A stretch of 64,000 nt of DNA from Physcia stellaris (GCA_018902385.1 JABSSW010000031.1:434001-498000); one strand, 5' to 3'. Counted from the stretch's first letter, positions 45,110 to 56,809 are shown. Notes: a model not told the origin generated them from the sequence alone. Translations and numbers: made by a program.

Positions 45110-46132
45110 TCAAATTGCTGATCCTATCTCTTTACTAGCAGTTGAGTTATAGTCCCAAATACTGATTCGTGCCCGACACAGAGGACATGTTGAATACCCA
45201 TCTTCACCATACTCGTTGATTTGACAGAATGTAGTCTTGAGCCAATCTGTAAGGCATTCGGCGCAGAAGATATGACTGCACGGAAGCTGGAGGGCAGTAT
45301 CACAACGCTCTTCCTGTTGTTCCTGTTGATCCTTCATCGACGGTGACGAACTTCGGTAGTAGACCTCGAGGCAGATCCCACATTTATCTGTAGGGTCCAT
45401 TTCTGTTCTCGGAACAGTTTGGAGGGAGGCGATGTAAGCATCGATCGGCTCGATCAGGTCAGCATGACGAGGGTTATCCCCCAGGCCAAAATGGTCTACG
45501 ACAAACCGAAGTCTCTCATGTGCTGTGGGCTGAACGATAACATCACTCCACATGAAGACGATGTCAATGACTTTCTGGAATGTCAAAGGTCCCGACGTCA
45601 ATGTTCCCAGATCTGTCTCTTCCAGGTCTCGCATCTCCTGCAACCATGATACTACCGATATGCCTAGACCTTGAGGTTCGTTGAAGGCAATTTCCCCAAG
45701 ATTATCTTCAGTCCCTGGCCTTTTCTGCCAACAGGTCTTGACGATATAAGCTACCAGAAGCGCAATCGTTTCGAGGGTATTGAGCGGCGCTAAAGAGAGC
45801 ACGGCTGCAATGTTTGCTAGATCGTCGTCGCTGAAGTTTTGCGAGGCAACCTCGACGATCATCGGTCTTAAGTCATCGCCGATGTCGCCCTGTGGGACTG
45901 GTACCAGCTCGATTAGCTCTATTATCTTAGCTGGGAAATTAGCTGGATACTGCGTACTAGCCTCGGGGTCGAAGGGGACCCCCCAAGGCTCCTGGTTGAC
46001 CCAATTTATGCGTGGGCGGAGCATGGTTACTGCCATCCGGTACACTTCATCATCATCCATAGGATCCTCAAGGAAATTGGCGGGATATGCTATATTAGCA
46101 TGGTTGTTGATGAAATTGGTGTTGCGAGACAT
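45110..46132 (-). CDS. RING-finger protein (cluster member 1)
   Basis: This intronless gene gives a 340-residue protein from ATG 46132. The N-terminal two thirds are helical and acidic without a known domain, including LANIAAVLSLAPLNTLETIALL. A linker IDAYIASLQTVPR leads into a C-terminal RING of the C3HC4 type: CGICLEVYY (C-x2-C), PCSHIFCAECLTDWL (C-x-H-x2-C-x2-C) and CPLCRARI (C-x2-C). RING proteins act as ubiquitin E3 ligases; the substrate is unknown. The gene at 47050 is a paralog, with the shared pattern LSLAP, then ALLVAYIVKTCW against ILLAAIVRECW. It is transcribed away from that paralog, with about 920 bp between them. Confidence 0.85.
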   Translation of the reverse strand: MSRNTNFINNHANIAYPANFLEDPMDDDEVYRMAVTMLRPRINWVNQEPWGVPFDPEASTQYPANFPAKIIELIELVPVPQGDIGDDLRPMIVEVASQNFSDDDLANIAAVLSLAPLNTLETIALLVAYIVKTCWQKRPGTEDNLGEIAFNEPQGLGISVVSWLQEMRDLEETDLGTLTSGPLTFQKVIDIVFMWSDVIVQPTAHERLRFVVDHFGLGDNPRHADLIEPIDAYIASLQTVPRTEMDPTDKCGICLEVYYRSSSPSMKDQQEQQEERCDTALQLPCSHIFCAECLTDWLKTTFCQINEYGEDGYSTCPLCRARISIWDYNSTASKEIGSAI

Positions 46133-47049
46133 TGCTCGATGATGGCAAGCTGATCTGTTTGACTAGTTGTTGGGTTACTGCAGAAATGTGTTGTGAATGG
46201 AAGGTTTTCTGTGGGTAAGAAATAAAAATGGATTATTGTGGACTCGAGGACTGAGAGTCATCTTATCTTAGATGCCACCACCAATCTCAATACCATTAGA
46301 TATGGTAACAAAGAGCCCCAGACACATTACAAAGAAAGAGACTCAACATTGAAAGCCATTGTCATTATTCAAATGCCTTTCTTTGTCGAGTAGAGAACCG
46401 ATAATGGACAGATCGAACTTCCTCTTTGTTTGTACCGGGGATGATCCTATCGTCTTGATGAGAGAGCTGGCTGTACTTGAACTTTTCACAAAATGGCCAT
46501 ATCACGTGACATTCAATAAAGTGCCAGTCGGTTCCTGACACTTAAGTCCTAGCAGCTTCAAAAAGCGAGACGGAATTGATGCGGGTAGAAGTCATGTCGA
46601 TTGAAGAATGAATTTAAATAAAATTAAAATCATTAAGGGACTCGTAAAGCTGATCAATGACACAAATCTTCACTGGCATGATGAAAGTCTTGGAGAAAGT
46701 TGAGATGATGACATCGCTACAGCTGACTTCTTTCTGGGTTGAGGTGATCTTCGAACAAAGGGAATCAATCTCCCATTGGTGTTGCAACTCTAGCGACATA
46801 GCTATTACGCTTCACTCTTGTGATATCTGTTTCTGTACGTTTTCATGTCATCACACTTGAACAAAGCGTTATAATTTGAGCCATGTATCTCAGTATCGCG
46901 TTCCAACTTTACTTCCCCCGATAAAATCTTACACCATCGCATCTAACTCGCGAAAGATCTACGAAAGCACTTCTGAAGCCCTGTCACCCTAATAGAAAGC
47001 GTTCTCCACCTAATATTCAGGACCGATTATTCGGAATAAAGATCTTACA
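46133..47049. other. divergent promoter region of two RING paralogs
   Basis: No gene is supported here. The interval lies between the starts of two paralogous RING genes that are transcribed in opposite directions, so regulatory sites may be shared. Confidence 0.45.
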
Positions 47050-48102
47050 ATGGCAAGAAACTATCCAGAAGACGTTATCATGCTGGACGTCGATGAAGAC
47101 TTCGAATCTAGTCTTCCCCCAATCATCATTGATGGCTCGCCCGCAGACCTAACCAGCGCATCCTCCGAAAGTCTCGCCACTCTCTCTCCCAGCCTTGAAA
47201 AAACACCCCCTCGCACCCTCTCACCTACTCTCAGCGACATCTCCTCAGAAGAAGCACCGTGGGAACCCGAGCCCGAAGCCCCCTGGGGAGCCCCCGCCAA
47301 CGGAACGCGAACCATCTACCCTCCAAACTTCCGCCGCTCCCTCCGCACTCTCATATCTCTCGTCCCACTCCAACGCCCCGGTCCTCTAGGCCGCAACCTC
47401 AAACCCCTCATAATTTCCGTCTTTAGCAACTCCTTCACGAATCAACAGCTTAACTGCATCGCCAATCTCTTATCCCTCGCGCCACAACGCATTATAAAGG
47501 ACATGGCGATCCTCCTTGCGGCAATCGTGCGCGAATGCTGGGTGAGCTTGGGGGACGAGGACATTCTAATGCTGTTTCCGGGTCAACAGCGGTACTGGGC
47601 GAGCGTACAGAATTGGCTTGAGAGGCTGAGCGATGCAGCTGTAGCGAGGGCTGTGGGCCGGGAGGATATGACGGGGATGGAGGCGTGGCATATGCTCTCG
47701 CTGCACGTTACGGTGACTTCGAGACCGAGGTCTGGAGAGAGGATTGCGGTGCGATTTGAGATTTGTCCGGAGATGGAAGAGGCGCGTCCGGGGACGAGGA
47801 CGCTGGAGGGGGTGAAGGCTTTTGTGGCTGGTTTGCCTATTGTTGGCAAAGAGGAGATCAGGGCGGGAGGAGGGGTGGATGGGAGCTGCTGTATTTGTTT
47901 GGAGGAGTATTACCAGACGTCTGCTGAGGGTGGGGAGGTGTTGAATGATCGGCCGTTGAGGTTGGGGTGTGGGCATGTTGTTGGTGGGGATTGTTTGGAG
48001 AGGCTGTTTGGGCCGAAGGAATGGGCTGATATGGAAGTCAGTTCTTGTCCGCTGTGTCGAGCGAAGGTCGAATTTGAGGGTTTTGCTAAATCCAGTGTGT
48101 AG
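47050..48102 (+). CDS. RING-finger protein (cluster member 2)
   Basis: This intronless gene gives a 350-residue protein. A Ser/Pro/acid-rich N-terminus leads to a helical region (LNCIANLLSLAPQRIIKDMAILLAAIVRECW) that matches the neighbour at 45110. VKAFVAGLPIVGKEEI precedes the RING. Its zinc ligands begin C280-x2-C283 (CCICLEEYY), then LGCGHVVGGDCLERL and CPLCRAKV. The second metal site reads C-G-H-x5-C, where member 1 has C-S-H-x2-C-x2-C, so one Cys is missing or shifted. Ubiquitin-ligase activity is the family role and is not proven here. The 3' half is much richer in G than the 5' half, which gives long antisense frames that I ignore. Confidence 0.85.
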   Translation: MARNYPEDVIMLDVDEDFESSLPPIIIDGSPADLTSASSESLATLSPSLEKTPPRTLSPTLSDISSEEAPWEPEPEAPWGAPANGTRTIYPPNFRRSLRTLISLVPLQRPGPLGRNLKPLIISVFSNSFTNQQLNCIANLLSLAPQRIIKDMAILLAAIVRECWVSLGDEDILMLFPGQQRYWASVQNWLERLSDAAVARAVGREDMTGMEAWHMLSLHVTVTSRPRSGERIAVRFEICPEMEEARPGTRTLEGVKAFVAGLPIVGKEEIRAGGGVDGSCCICLEEYYQTSAEGGEVLNDRPLRLGCGHVVGGDCLERLFGPKEWADMEVSSCPLCRAKVEFEGFAKSSV

Positions 48103-48884
48103 GACTGGTGGTTGTGATACCAAAAATGGTAGAATTGGAGTGTAATTAATATCGGTATTGCTACTCCCTTTGGCAGCTTATGTTCGCTTTAGTTTTCACA
48201 TTTCAAACTCCTTATTTCCAATATGCTATGGCCTAGTACCTAGTGGTACTACTCCTCATATTTGAGCCCTGACAGACCTAAGACTATTCACTTGGAACGG
48301 TTCCAGGAGACGGTGTCCTTATGTTTGGTGCCCGGAACGGGTAAGCGATTTGTCACAACGGATATGTTGGTGATGATATATGAGAGGTAAGATAGCACCC
48401 ACATTAGACTATATGCTGTTCACCCCCCTGATCGGAAGACTGGAGATCTTTGTGCAAGGGTAAGCATAGCGTTTGTCGCCTGGAAAATGACAGCCTATGC
48501 TTAGTATATGTTGCTTTTCTAGCCTCGTATGTCTAAGCGAGGGAATGAATGATTTAACTTAAAACACAACATCCTGAGTCGAGCAGCCTATCTGCACTGA
48601 TATGATGACCCAGCAACATGAAATCTACGTAATAAGTACCGTTGAGATCTGAAAATACGATTCATAGATACACAGTGCTGTTCTCGACGTTCCGAGGAAT
48701 CATGACTCTCAACACGAAAAAGAGGATCAAGTAATGACCACGAACAAGACACATCAAGTAAATGAAATCTGGGACAAGAAAATGGTCCTTTGATTACATG
48801 CTCCTACATCAACTGAACACGATCAGGTTCCCAAACACGCGTTCTAACATCCGTAACACTCGCAAAACCCTCATTGCAAGAGCT
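48103..48884. other. intergenic, no supported gene
   Basis: This spacer lies between convergent RING genes 2 and 3. No coding motif or repeat is seen. Confidence 0.45.
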
Positions 48885-49912
48885 TTACAGGTTCATCTCA
48901 AAAGGTACACTGTTCGCGTCTCCAGGAGCTTGAGCAGTAGAAGGCTCTCTTACAGCGGCCCTGGGCACTTCGACTAGAACTCGGCAAAGCGGACATAACT
49001 CATGTCCCCAACCATCTGGTTTTGGGCTATCCTCGGTCAGTGGAGTTCACTTTCGAAGTCTTGACACGAAAGGAGTGTAAACATACCTTAGTAGGAGGGT
49101 GACACATTCAACTCCAAAGACATGACCGCAAGGCAACTTGACTGGGCTCTCAGGCATACATGCGTTCATGCTCACTGGTTCCCCGTAAGATCCTGATGGA
49201 GGAAAACTGATTAGCTGCTACCCAGAAAAGAGTGGCATTGGAAAGCTCTCTTACCGCGACAGATACCACATTCCCTACTATCACTCTCGAGGCGCTCCAG
49301 ATCTACCTTTTCAAGGCCCTCGATAAAAGTAACCACTTCCTCCCGCGACGGGATACGGCTGATTCTACCGGTATATCTATGCATGGGTTGCCCACCCCCA
49401 AGAGGCCACATGGCAAACAACATCGGATCTAGAGCTTCAGAGAGAAAGGAAATCCCCATAGAGGAGGTGGTAGGCACAACATACTGGAGCCCCGGCGGTA
49501 TGCTCGCGGCGGCAACACCGCTTATCTGCGGGTTTTGCGTGACCATCGAACCGTTGGTAGGTGGATAATCAGCGTACGAGTGCATCAAAGCAGCTGCGGC
49601 TACTTCTCCCACCTCATGTAGTATATTATCGTTGTCGGCACCAGACACGGGCAAGTTCTGAGCGAATGCTGCTTCGTCGAGCTGTGGTAGTATATCCACC
49701 GCATCAAAATCAAGTTGCTGAGGGTTCTGAAAGGTCGTGTGATCGTCGATCAAGTCAAAGTCTATTGGAAAGAAAGTATCATTGGCAGGCAGATACGTCG
49801 CAGAAGGAGCCGAGCTGGCATCTCCCAAGCCGCTTGCTTCGTTCTGGGTCATAGAGGTGGAGGATCCAGGTTCGGTACTTTGTGGCGCATATGATTCGAG
49901 ATCATCGGGCAT
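48885..49912 (-). CDS. RING-finger protein (cluster member 3)
   Basis: Three exons, 49912-49255, 49192-49087 and 49026-48885, give 301 residues in continuous phase. The start MPDDLESYAP at 49912 is preferred; an ATG 14 codons upstream is possible. The N-terminal part is acidic and low in complexity. VVTFIEGLEKVDLERLE leads into the RING, which is split by two introns: ECGICRG in exon 1, LPCGHVFGVEC in exon 2 and ELCPLCRVLVEV in exon 3. Member 4 has the same intron positions and phases, so the two arose by duplication. An E3 ligase role is inferred from the RING. Confidence 0.8.
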
Positions 49913-49954
49913 GGTTGGATCCGGTCTCGTAGCTAGGAGTAGTCGATATATCAA

Positions 49955-50684
49955 TAAATAAATCAGTATTTCTTGACAACTACTAGATCCTTGCTTAGGG
50001 AGGAACGAGGGATGTCATATATGACCAGATATATTCAGAGAATAGATTAAGTAGAGGAAGTTCTGCAGGTTTGACTTAAGGGCTATTTAGACTGACTCAC
50101 TGTGAAGTGAGTTCGCAGTCACCGCCCCTGTGTCAGTTTTAGTGATGCTTCCAAGTGTTGAAGTCATATATCTCGTCTGTTATGACATTAGGCTATGACA
50201 TCTGAGTATTCGAGTCGTGATTGGATGATTTGCGTCAATACGCGCGGCGATAAGTTTATGCTTGATTCCTCTCATAATTGATCATGCCAAAATCATCAAA
50301 TTTAGACTTGTTGAGCGACAAGGTAGTCAAGCTATATGTCAATGGAATGACCTCCCAAGAAGCGCTAAATAGAAGAACGTTCTAGGAACGAGCATCGGGG
50401 AAAACAAGGCCAGAGCTCGCTATGTGGCCTCTCTTTAATCACAAACCGATTACATTTCTCCTGGATAACAATATAGCAAATTCAAAACTCGTAAGTTCTA
50501 CCTCTCTGGACAACTGTGTCTACTCAAGAAACCTCAAGCAAGCGGCCAGCCATTTCAAGACCTCGTATCTTACAGAACCTATCCTCCCATCCTCCATTCG
50601 TACACAATCATCTTTCAAAATGTTCGAATCCACCCTTTTGGTAGGCCCTGTCGTGGACTTTTTATCCACGTGAGGTCATCAATG
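49955..50684. other. intergenic, no supported gene
   Basis: An 83-codon plus-strand frame (50422-50673) has no motif. Otherwise this is the upstream region of RING member 3 and the downstream region of member 4. Confidence 0.4.
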
Positions 50685-51530
50685 TTATTCGATTGTAGGT
50701 ACCTCAATCCGAACCCGACAAAGTGGACATAACTCGTGACCCCATCCGTCAGGCTTAGGACTATCCAGGGTCAGTAGTCTCACCGGTGGCTTATTTTCCA
50801 AGAGATGACTCACCCCAAAAGTAAGGTGATGCACTCGGCGCCAAAGACGTGACCGCAGGGCATCCTGACGGGATGTTCGGGTAGGCATTTGTTCATACTG
50901 ACAGGCTCTCCATATTTACCTATGAACATAGCAAAACAAGGCTTAGCAGGGGAAATGTGAGGTCAGTGATATCGCGAATCTCATACCTCGGCAGATCGAA
51001 CATTCTCCCCCGCTCTCCGCCAAAGAATCTGTCGTTATTTTCTCAAGCCCCTCAATAAAAGCTACCACAGCATTACGGGAAGTCGCATTTCTTCGCTGGG
51101 TCCTTGCTTCTGCCTCCTCTATTGCATAAGCTTCATGCGCCGAATGTATATCGGCTTCGTAGGTCATAATTGCCCCCGGGTCCCGGGTGATGACCCAATT
51201 GGCCGAGAAATTTCTCGCAAGAAAGTCTTCTATGTATTGCTGTGTCAGACTCTCAGGGGAATACACGATTGCTGCATGGGAGTTGATCCCAGGATAGGTA
51301 GGCATTTTGCAGCCGATAGTAAAGAGAAGACTCTCCGCTTCTGTGACAGGGCCGTAATACTCGAATGTATAGACGAGGAAGAAGGGTTCAGTGTGGTGTG
51401 GACCAGCGTCTGATAGGGGATTGATGACTGCATGTGTGCTTCCGGCGCTGGGAAGGCTGAGCTCCGCATTGTCGGTCGAATCGTGATGGTTCGCACTACT
51501 ACTCTTTGAGTCTCGAGCGATGATTTCCAT
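50685..51530 (-). CDS. RING-finger protein (cluster member 4)
   Basis: Three exons, 51530-50987, 50919-50814 and 50760-50685, give 241 residues. The frame is open a little upstream of the chosen ATG at 51530, back to about 51600, so an additional upstream exon is possible. VVAFIEGLEKITTD leads into the RING: ECSICRG, MPCGHVFGAEC and ELCPLCRVRIEV. Exon 2 is the same length (106 nt) as in member 3, and both introns are in identical codon positions. The N-terminal region is unrelated or has diverged quickly. The family role is ubiquitin ligase. Confidence 0.8.
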
Positions 51531-51539
51531 GACCAAGTC

Positions 51540-52281
51540 GATACAGGTTGGGGCCGTTTCAGGTGTTGGGCTCCCTGTGGGCTTTTTCAGTTGCTGCGGA
51601 TAGTCCGTTTCTTATCTGTGTTACGAAAGACCTGCTACCTTCTCGTGTTTTTGATGATATGTAATTGAGAGAGAAGAGCGGAGAGTGGTTAAATATTCTT
51701 ATGTACGTTCATTCCAGTCAGCGAGGCGTGGCAAGAGACGGAGAAGTCAGTTCTGAAACGGCAAAGACAATATCATAACAGCGGTTTGTGAGCTGTCTCT
51801 ATGCTTTGACTCATCGTAATGACTTCAACTGTTGATCTCATAGCTTTTCTTCACAGCGATGAGTATGATTGATCCTAAAGAGTCGATCTTTTGAAGTGAA
51901 CACGACACAGCTAGAATATGATAATTTCTCACTATCTTACAGGCTACAAGCTGGTAGATAGATGGAGTCAATATACGCAATGTCATTGAGAAATGCCTGA
52001 AGAAAGGAGATCTCGATTTCCCGGTCGTGGAAAAGTTCTCCCTTTGTTGCTTATGATGATTTTAGAGCGTTTATCTGTGATATAATTCTATATTGCAGTG
52101 ACACATAGTCATTAATGTTGGCACACGGTCAATTCTTTCATACGATAGTTTTCTACTTTAATCCATGAGTAATTCTCAATCAACTTTGTGCTCCAGATTT
52201 CCTATAAGACGTGTCTCGCCATCTCCGAATCCTCACCAACGAAGAAAACGCCAATATTCCCAGCTTTACCTGTTTCGAATA
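51540..52281. other. intergenic, no supported gene
   Basis: No coding motif was found. A continuation of the next minus-strand gene into about 52.20-52.28 kb is possible in an alternative splice form. Confidence 0.4.
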
Positions 52282-53021
52282 TCAGCTCACCAAGACCTCG
52301 CACCATGAAGTGCATCTTTCGTAACACGCACCAACTTGCGCCCATCCAAACGCAGGGATCTGCTCCCTGCGAGCATGTGCATCTCTCGTAAGACACTCAA
52401 GGTACGGCGCCGCTGTACCGGACAGCATTTCTCGTACGGTCATACTGTCACTTAGCTCGAACGGGCCCGGCGGCTGCTGAGGGAGTGGCAAATCTGTGTC
52501 CAGAGTTCCGAGAAAGGTGAGGACAACCATGCACGATGGTTGATACGGGTCCAATGGATTTTGAGCTGCAACGCATGTCAATTGAGGTCCTTTTGTCGCC
52601 ATACGGGCCCAAAATAAAGAAAAATAAGAAGATGGGGTGGTAAAAGGGTTGTATTGAAACTAAACCCACGACTTCGAAAGGAAATCGGAAGCCGAAGGGG
52701 TCCGTGGAACTCCTGGTATTTCCCAGGCACAAAATCCAAAGACGCATCAAGGTGGTTGAAATGTTGTAAACGCCGGGGAATCAGATTCCTTAACTGCTTG
52801 AGTGCTTCGTGACAGCTCTGCACGTAGAGCTTTGGATCGGGGAAGCCGGGATCTGCCCATTGTGGATCTGTGGTGCAGTGTGCGTGGGCGTCGGAGACTG
52901 TGTGGTGGCGTGAGCGTGAGAGGAGATTTGTTGTCGATTGGGTCGTGGGGAACCCGAGCGCAACAGAACATCCCGGGGCCGTGAAGAAAGCTGCGAGGTA
53001 CAGGAGCCGGATGAAATGCAT
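52282..53021 (-). CDS. secreted protein, single-module relative of the 62.4 kb gene
   Basis: Exon 1 is 53021-52670 and exon 2 starts at 52565 after a 104-bp intron (GTGGGT donor, GCGTTGCAG acceptor). The signal peptide is MHFIRLLYLAAFFTAPGCSVAL. The mature part has the pattern VQSCHEALKQL, then about 30 residues later RLPISF, then SCMVVLTFLG, and later YLECL. This Cys spacing resembles the second module of the two-module secreted protein at 62.4 kb. The 3' end is uncertain: the frame closes at 52282, but other splicing would extend to about 52202. The function is unknown; such proteins are often host- or wall-associated. Confidence 0.6.
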
Positions 53022-53824
53022 GGTAAATGTGGAAGGTGGCTGGTGGGCAGTTCCTGGGGTGGAGGACGTCGAATCAAGACTCCTGTATCAGAGGCCAAGA
53101 ATTGCGTGTCCGAGAAGTATTTATTTGAGTGCAAGGCATGGCAACGTCAACGCGAATATTTCGGGGAAACTAACCACTGCTTCCAGGCGACAAGCGTTCG
53201 GTTGGCGCCTACGGAGGAGAAAGGACGATAACGCGAGTCGCCATGACTGGTCCTCTCCTGTGAGAGGCTCGCTTAGCTCACCAGAAAAATGAGACCACAA
53301 AAATCGTGATATTTCGAAAGTTTTTCCATGTTTAGCATATTAGATGTTCAGATGTGAAAAGTGAAAGCATGATGAAACAAGCTCGAACGAGATTCTCTTA
53401 AACTCTCGACGTCGAGGGTTTTCGAAACGATATCTTAACGAGGTGTTTTCATAGATTCGGTTGCTTGTAGGGCTTGCTGGAGCAAACCACCTCGTGCTAT
53501 GTGACTAGCTAGTATCGCTTAGCTGGATAGTTTACAGAATAAAAACTACCAACGCCGACTGTTCCAGCTAAAGAGAGAGCAAGTGAACTCGAAACGCAGC
53601 GGTCGATCCCATCGTGGAAGATCTCTCCTCTTTGTTGCTTCTGATGAATCAAGGAATTGTTTCTGGAACAAGATCACAATGACACATTGTCATAAATAAT
53701 GTCACAACTTCAACTCTTCCATACTTCCCTATATCAATCCCCGAGTATCTCTCAATCAACCTCCCACTCCCAACGATCCACCAACCCATCTCCAGCCTCC
53801 AAACCCCCCCAAAATAAAGCAACA
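53022..53824. other. intergenic, no supported gene
   Basis: This is the promoter region of the secreted gene on the left and of the small helical protein on the right. An in-frame ATG at 53699 could extend the latter by 42 low-complexity residues. Confidence 0.45.
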
Positions 53825-54211
53825 ATGACCAACAAACTCCTCAACCTATCCGACCTCACGCTCCTCATCACCAACCCCAACACCCCTCCAGAAACCCGAA
53901 CTCAAGCCCTCAAACTCAAACAACAACAAACAACCACCATCAAAGCCGACATCAAAGCAAAATTACAGCAAATGGTGAGCTCTTCCCTCTATTCTCAATT
54001 TCACCATCTCTCAATCCGCTAACAATCACAGATGCAGCTCCGCGAGGCACGGATCCAAACGATCCTCGACTCGCAAGTCGATGATGCAACCAAGGAGGCG
54101 CAGATAGCGGAGGTGAAAGTTATGGTAGAGCGCGTTAGCAGTTCGCTCGAGGAATATTTTACTTCGAAGGGGGTTGGGGAGTGGAAGGAGATGCTGGAGG
54201 AGGTTAGCTAG
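53825..54211 (+). CDS. small helical protein, unknown
   Basis: Exons 53825-53974 and 54032-54211 flank a 57-bp intron (GTGAGC donor, ATCACAG acceptor). The product is about 109 residues. I choose the ATG in CAACAATGACC; an in-frame ATG at 53699 adds a Ser/Pro/Gln stretch. The protein is nearly all charged helix: TQALKLKQQQTTTIKADIKAKLQQM, split across the intron by MQLREARIQTIL, ending in EWKEMLEEVS. No family is recognised. It may be a small coiled-coil partner. Confidence 0.5.
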
Positions 54212-54508
54212 TCGAAATAGAGTGCTCGTACGAGTACATCGTCCTAAGAAACCAGAAAATCAATGAAGCGAATAGACATTTGTTAAGCTAGTGAACACGG
54301 AAGATAGAAGCAAAAAGCAATGCAATCGCAACCCTAGTTCCGATTTCTCAAAAAGCTAGCATCGTGCCATCAGCAGCCAAATCACTCTCATGAGCTCCCT
54401 GATCTCCTCCGCCCGTCCCCCTTTCACCCTCTCCAGGTAATTTTTATTTTCTGGACTGCGCCAGATCTTCCACCGCCACCACTACGACAGCCTTCGCTAT
54501 CCCATCAT

Positions 54509-54859
54509 CTACTCCCCATCACTCAAACCGCCACCATTGCGCCACTCATCGCTCAACCTCCCACCATTGTACCACTCGCGCTCCTTTGCTCTATCCGCCA
54601 ATTCCGGGAGATGAGCCTCCAAATACTCCATCCAGGCTTTCTTCTCAGTGCGCTTGCCGTAGAAATCCTTTCGGGGGCGCTCAATGCTGATACGGAGGGT
54701 TGCGGGGAGCTTGAGGCCTGCGTCTTCGATGCGCTTCGCATAGGCTTTGCGGCGGAGGATGGTTTTGTCGAAATCGGAGACGTAGTCTTTGTAGGTGACG
54801 TCGCCGGCGCGAGCGCGGTTGCGGCGGGCGCGGGACTTGGTGGTGTAGATGCGGGCCAT
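54509..54859 (-). CDS. small basic protein, unknown
   Basis: A single-exon frame of 116 codons starts at ATG 54859. The N-terminus is strongly basic (KSRARRNRARAG), followed by helices with KTILRRKAYAKRIEDAG and WMEYLEAHLPELADRAKEREW. The tail is Gly/Asp-rich. There is no signal peptide and no known domain. Codon use is G/C-biased at the third position like the neighbouring true genes, which supports it being real. Nucleic-acid binding is only a guess from charge. Confidence 0.5.
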   Translation of the reverse strand: MARIYTTKSRARRNRARAGDVTYKDYVSDFDKTILRRKAYAKRIEDAGLKLPATLRISIERPRKDFYGKRTEKKAWMEYLEAHLPELADRAKEREWYNGGRLSDEWRNGGGLSDGE

Positions 54860-55981
54860 TGTTGGTAAGGAGATAGTAGATGAGCTTTGTGGACTGGATG
54901 TAGAGTAGATGTAGATTCAGGCTGATCTTGAGTTGAGGTTTCTTGAGTTGTGGCAGGTCAGGAGTTCTACAAGGCGGTGTCTGAGGAGGTTAGATAGATG
55001 GATCAAGGAAGGTTTCAAGGGATCTTCGGTACCTTAGAGTACGATGGAGTCTTTTAAAGTCGGCAAGTGATCTTGCACAAAGGCTGTGTGATGTAGGCTA
55101 GATGTTTCGAAGGTTCTTTGTCACTGAACTTCGCAACAATAGGATTCCCCGGTTATTGATAAATGTGATACTGTCGACGTGAATGTTAGCAAAAGCGAAT
55201 TTCAGTCACATCCGTGCTGTAACCCACATTGGCCCCAAGCTGGAGTTGATCAATGTGCAGCAAGAGAAAAGTCGGCAAGTTGCAGTGTGAGAAATTCGAA
55301 TTTGGCGCTGTGTGTGGGTGAGTTGCGCTAAAGAGGTGGTGTTGATACGGCTCCGCTCGGGCCCAAGACAAATCAAATGGTGTGTTGAAGGAAATCGACT
55401 CTGATAGAAAACCGTCTTGATAAGAGATCTCTGACAAGGAATTGTGTCAACTAAGGTATCTAGAATCTGCAATGACGAATGACTGAAGAGAATCAAGAGA
55501 GACTTTCAAGAAATTGATAACAGAGTTCCAGCAAACAAGTACAAATAATTAAGATCGAAGCTGGCATCAATAGTCTCGAGAATTATGAAGACGGGATTGA
55601 GACTTGCTACAATCGGTGAATGATGAATCCCAAAACAAGACTATCTATTGAGGCAATCGTTATTGAAGTTAAACAATCCGCTTCACCACATGGATGATCA
55701 CTTCTGAGATGTTTCATCCTGCTTTAAACTTTCACAATACGATTGTTTCAACCATTTGACTTCCAGACAAAGGACTTTACAGACTTACCTGGCTGTTTAT
55801 CGTAAGATTTCTCGACTCCTCAATAGATGTCGCTGTAGATATGGGGATGTTAGGTCATGATAGAAGTGATGGATGTTAAGAGCAAAAATTTGTTTCTTCT
55901 CTTCTGCCTTGGGGTCGTGCCTTCCTCTTTTGCTACGTTAGATGATCAAATACTGTAAGCATCCACAAAACGAATTGGATA
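54860..55981. other. intergenic, no supported gene
   Basis: This is an AT-leaning stretch with short frames only. No repeat or motif was found. Confidence 0.45.
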
Positions 55982-56483
55982 TTATCGATGAACTTTACTG
56001 GTCTTTTCGAAACATGACTTACAATATGCTGTTGCTGAGAGTCGAAAATCAAAGCCATAATGCTGTCCTGCTTCAATTCGGCATAATCGAGACATAATCA
56101 TTCTCAAACTCTTCATACCCTCAAGTCCAATGATCTCCTCGAAGTCCTCTGTTTCTTCGAGCCAAACTACAGCCCAGCCTCCATAACCAGGCCACAAAAG
56201 CTACCAACACCAACAACAAAATTCCCACCTACGTCTCAGTATCGGCCTTCCCGAGCCGTACCCAATCCACGCAACCAACATCTCGTAGGAGATAGCTACG
56301 CGGAATCATGAAAAGCATCTGTTCGCGGTCCCGTAACCTGTAACGCAACTTTCGGCCCAGTCGGAGGGGATGGTTTAGATTACTGACATCGGCATGCCTC
56401 TTCTCGGTCGCGCTGCAATTTGGTTTATGGGAGACCGGCCCGGTTGGGCAACCATAAGGGGCGCCCTTAGCCGGGATGAACAT
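55982..56483 (-). CDS. possible two-exon hypothetical protein or fragment
   Basis: Two minus-strand pieces look protein-like: LRYRLRDREQMLFMIPRSYL with DVGCVDWVRLGKA near 56.25-56.36 kb, and GGWAVVWLEETEDFEEIIGL with MSRLCRIEAG near 56.05-56.18 kb. A GTAGGT donor follows the first, but I could not find a clean acceptor that keeps phase. No family is recognised. It may be a decayed gene. Confidence 0.3.
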
Positions 56484-56809
56484 ATCTTGGGGATTGCCAT
56501 ACGGAGTAACAGCGAATAACGTGCTGTATGTTGTTAGGTGATTGAAGTTTGCTGATGCCGAGAATGGAGGGGAATTGGAAGGCTTGGCGAAGCTTACTTA
56601 TGTCAGCAGGACGTGTTATTGCAGATGCAGCTCGCCATGTGGGGTGACATCTATGGCTACGGATACATATTATGCACTCACCGCCGGAGAGAGTTACATG
56701 AAAGATGTCCAAACCGAAACCTATTATAAACAGAATGTGTTTCAGCTAAAACCATCACCACCTCAAACCTCCCACGCCCAGCCATGAATCTCCACCCCAG
56801 CGCACCGCA

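Noticed and set aside
47566-48123. 185-codon minus-strand frame within RING member 2
   Set aside because: Antisense shadow of the G-rich 3' half; Arg/Pro/His-rich without domain features.
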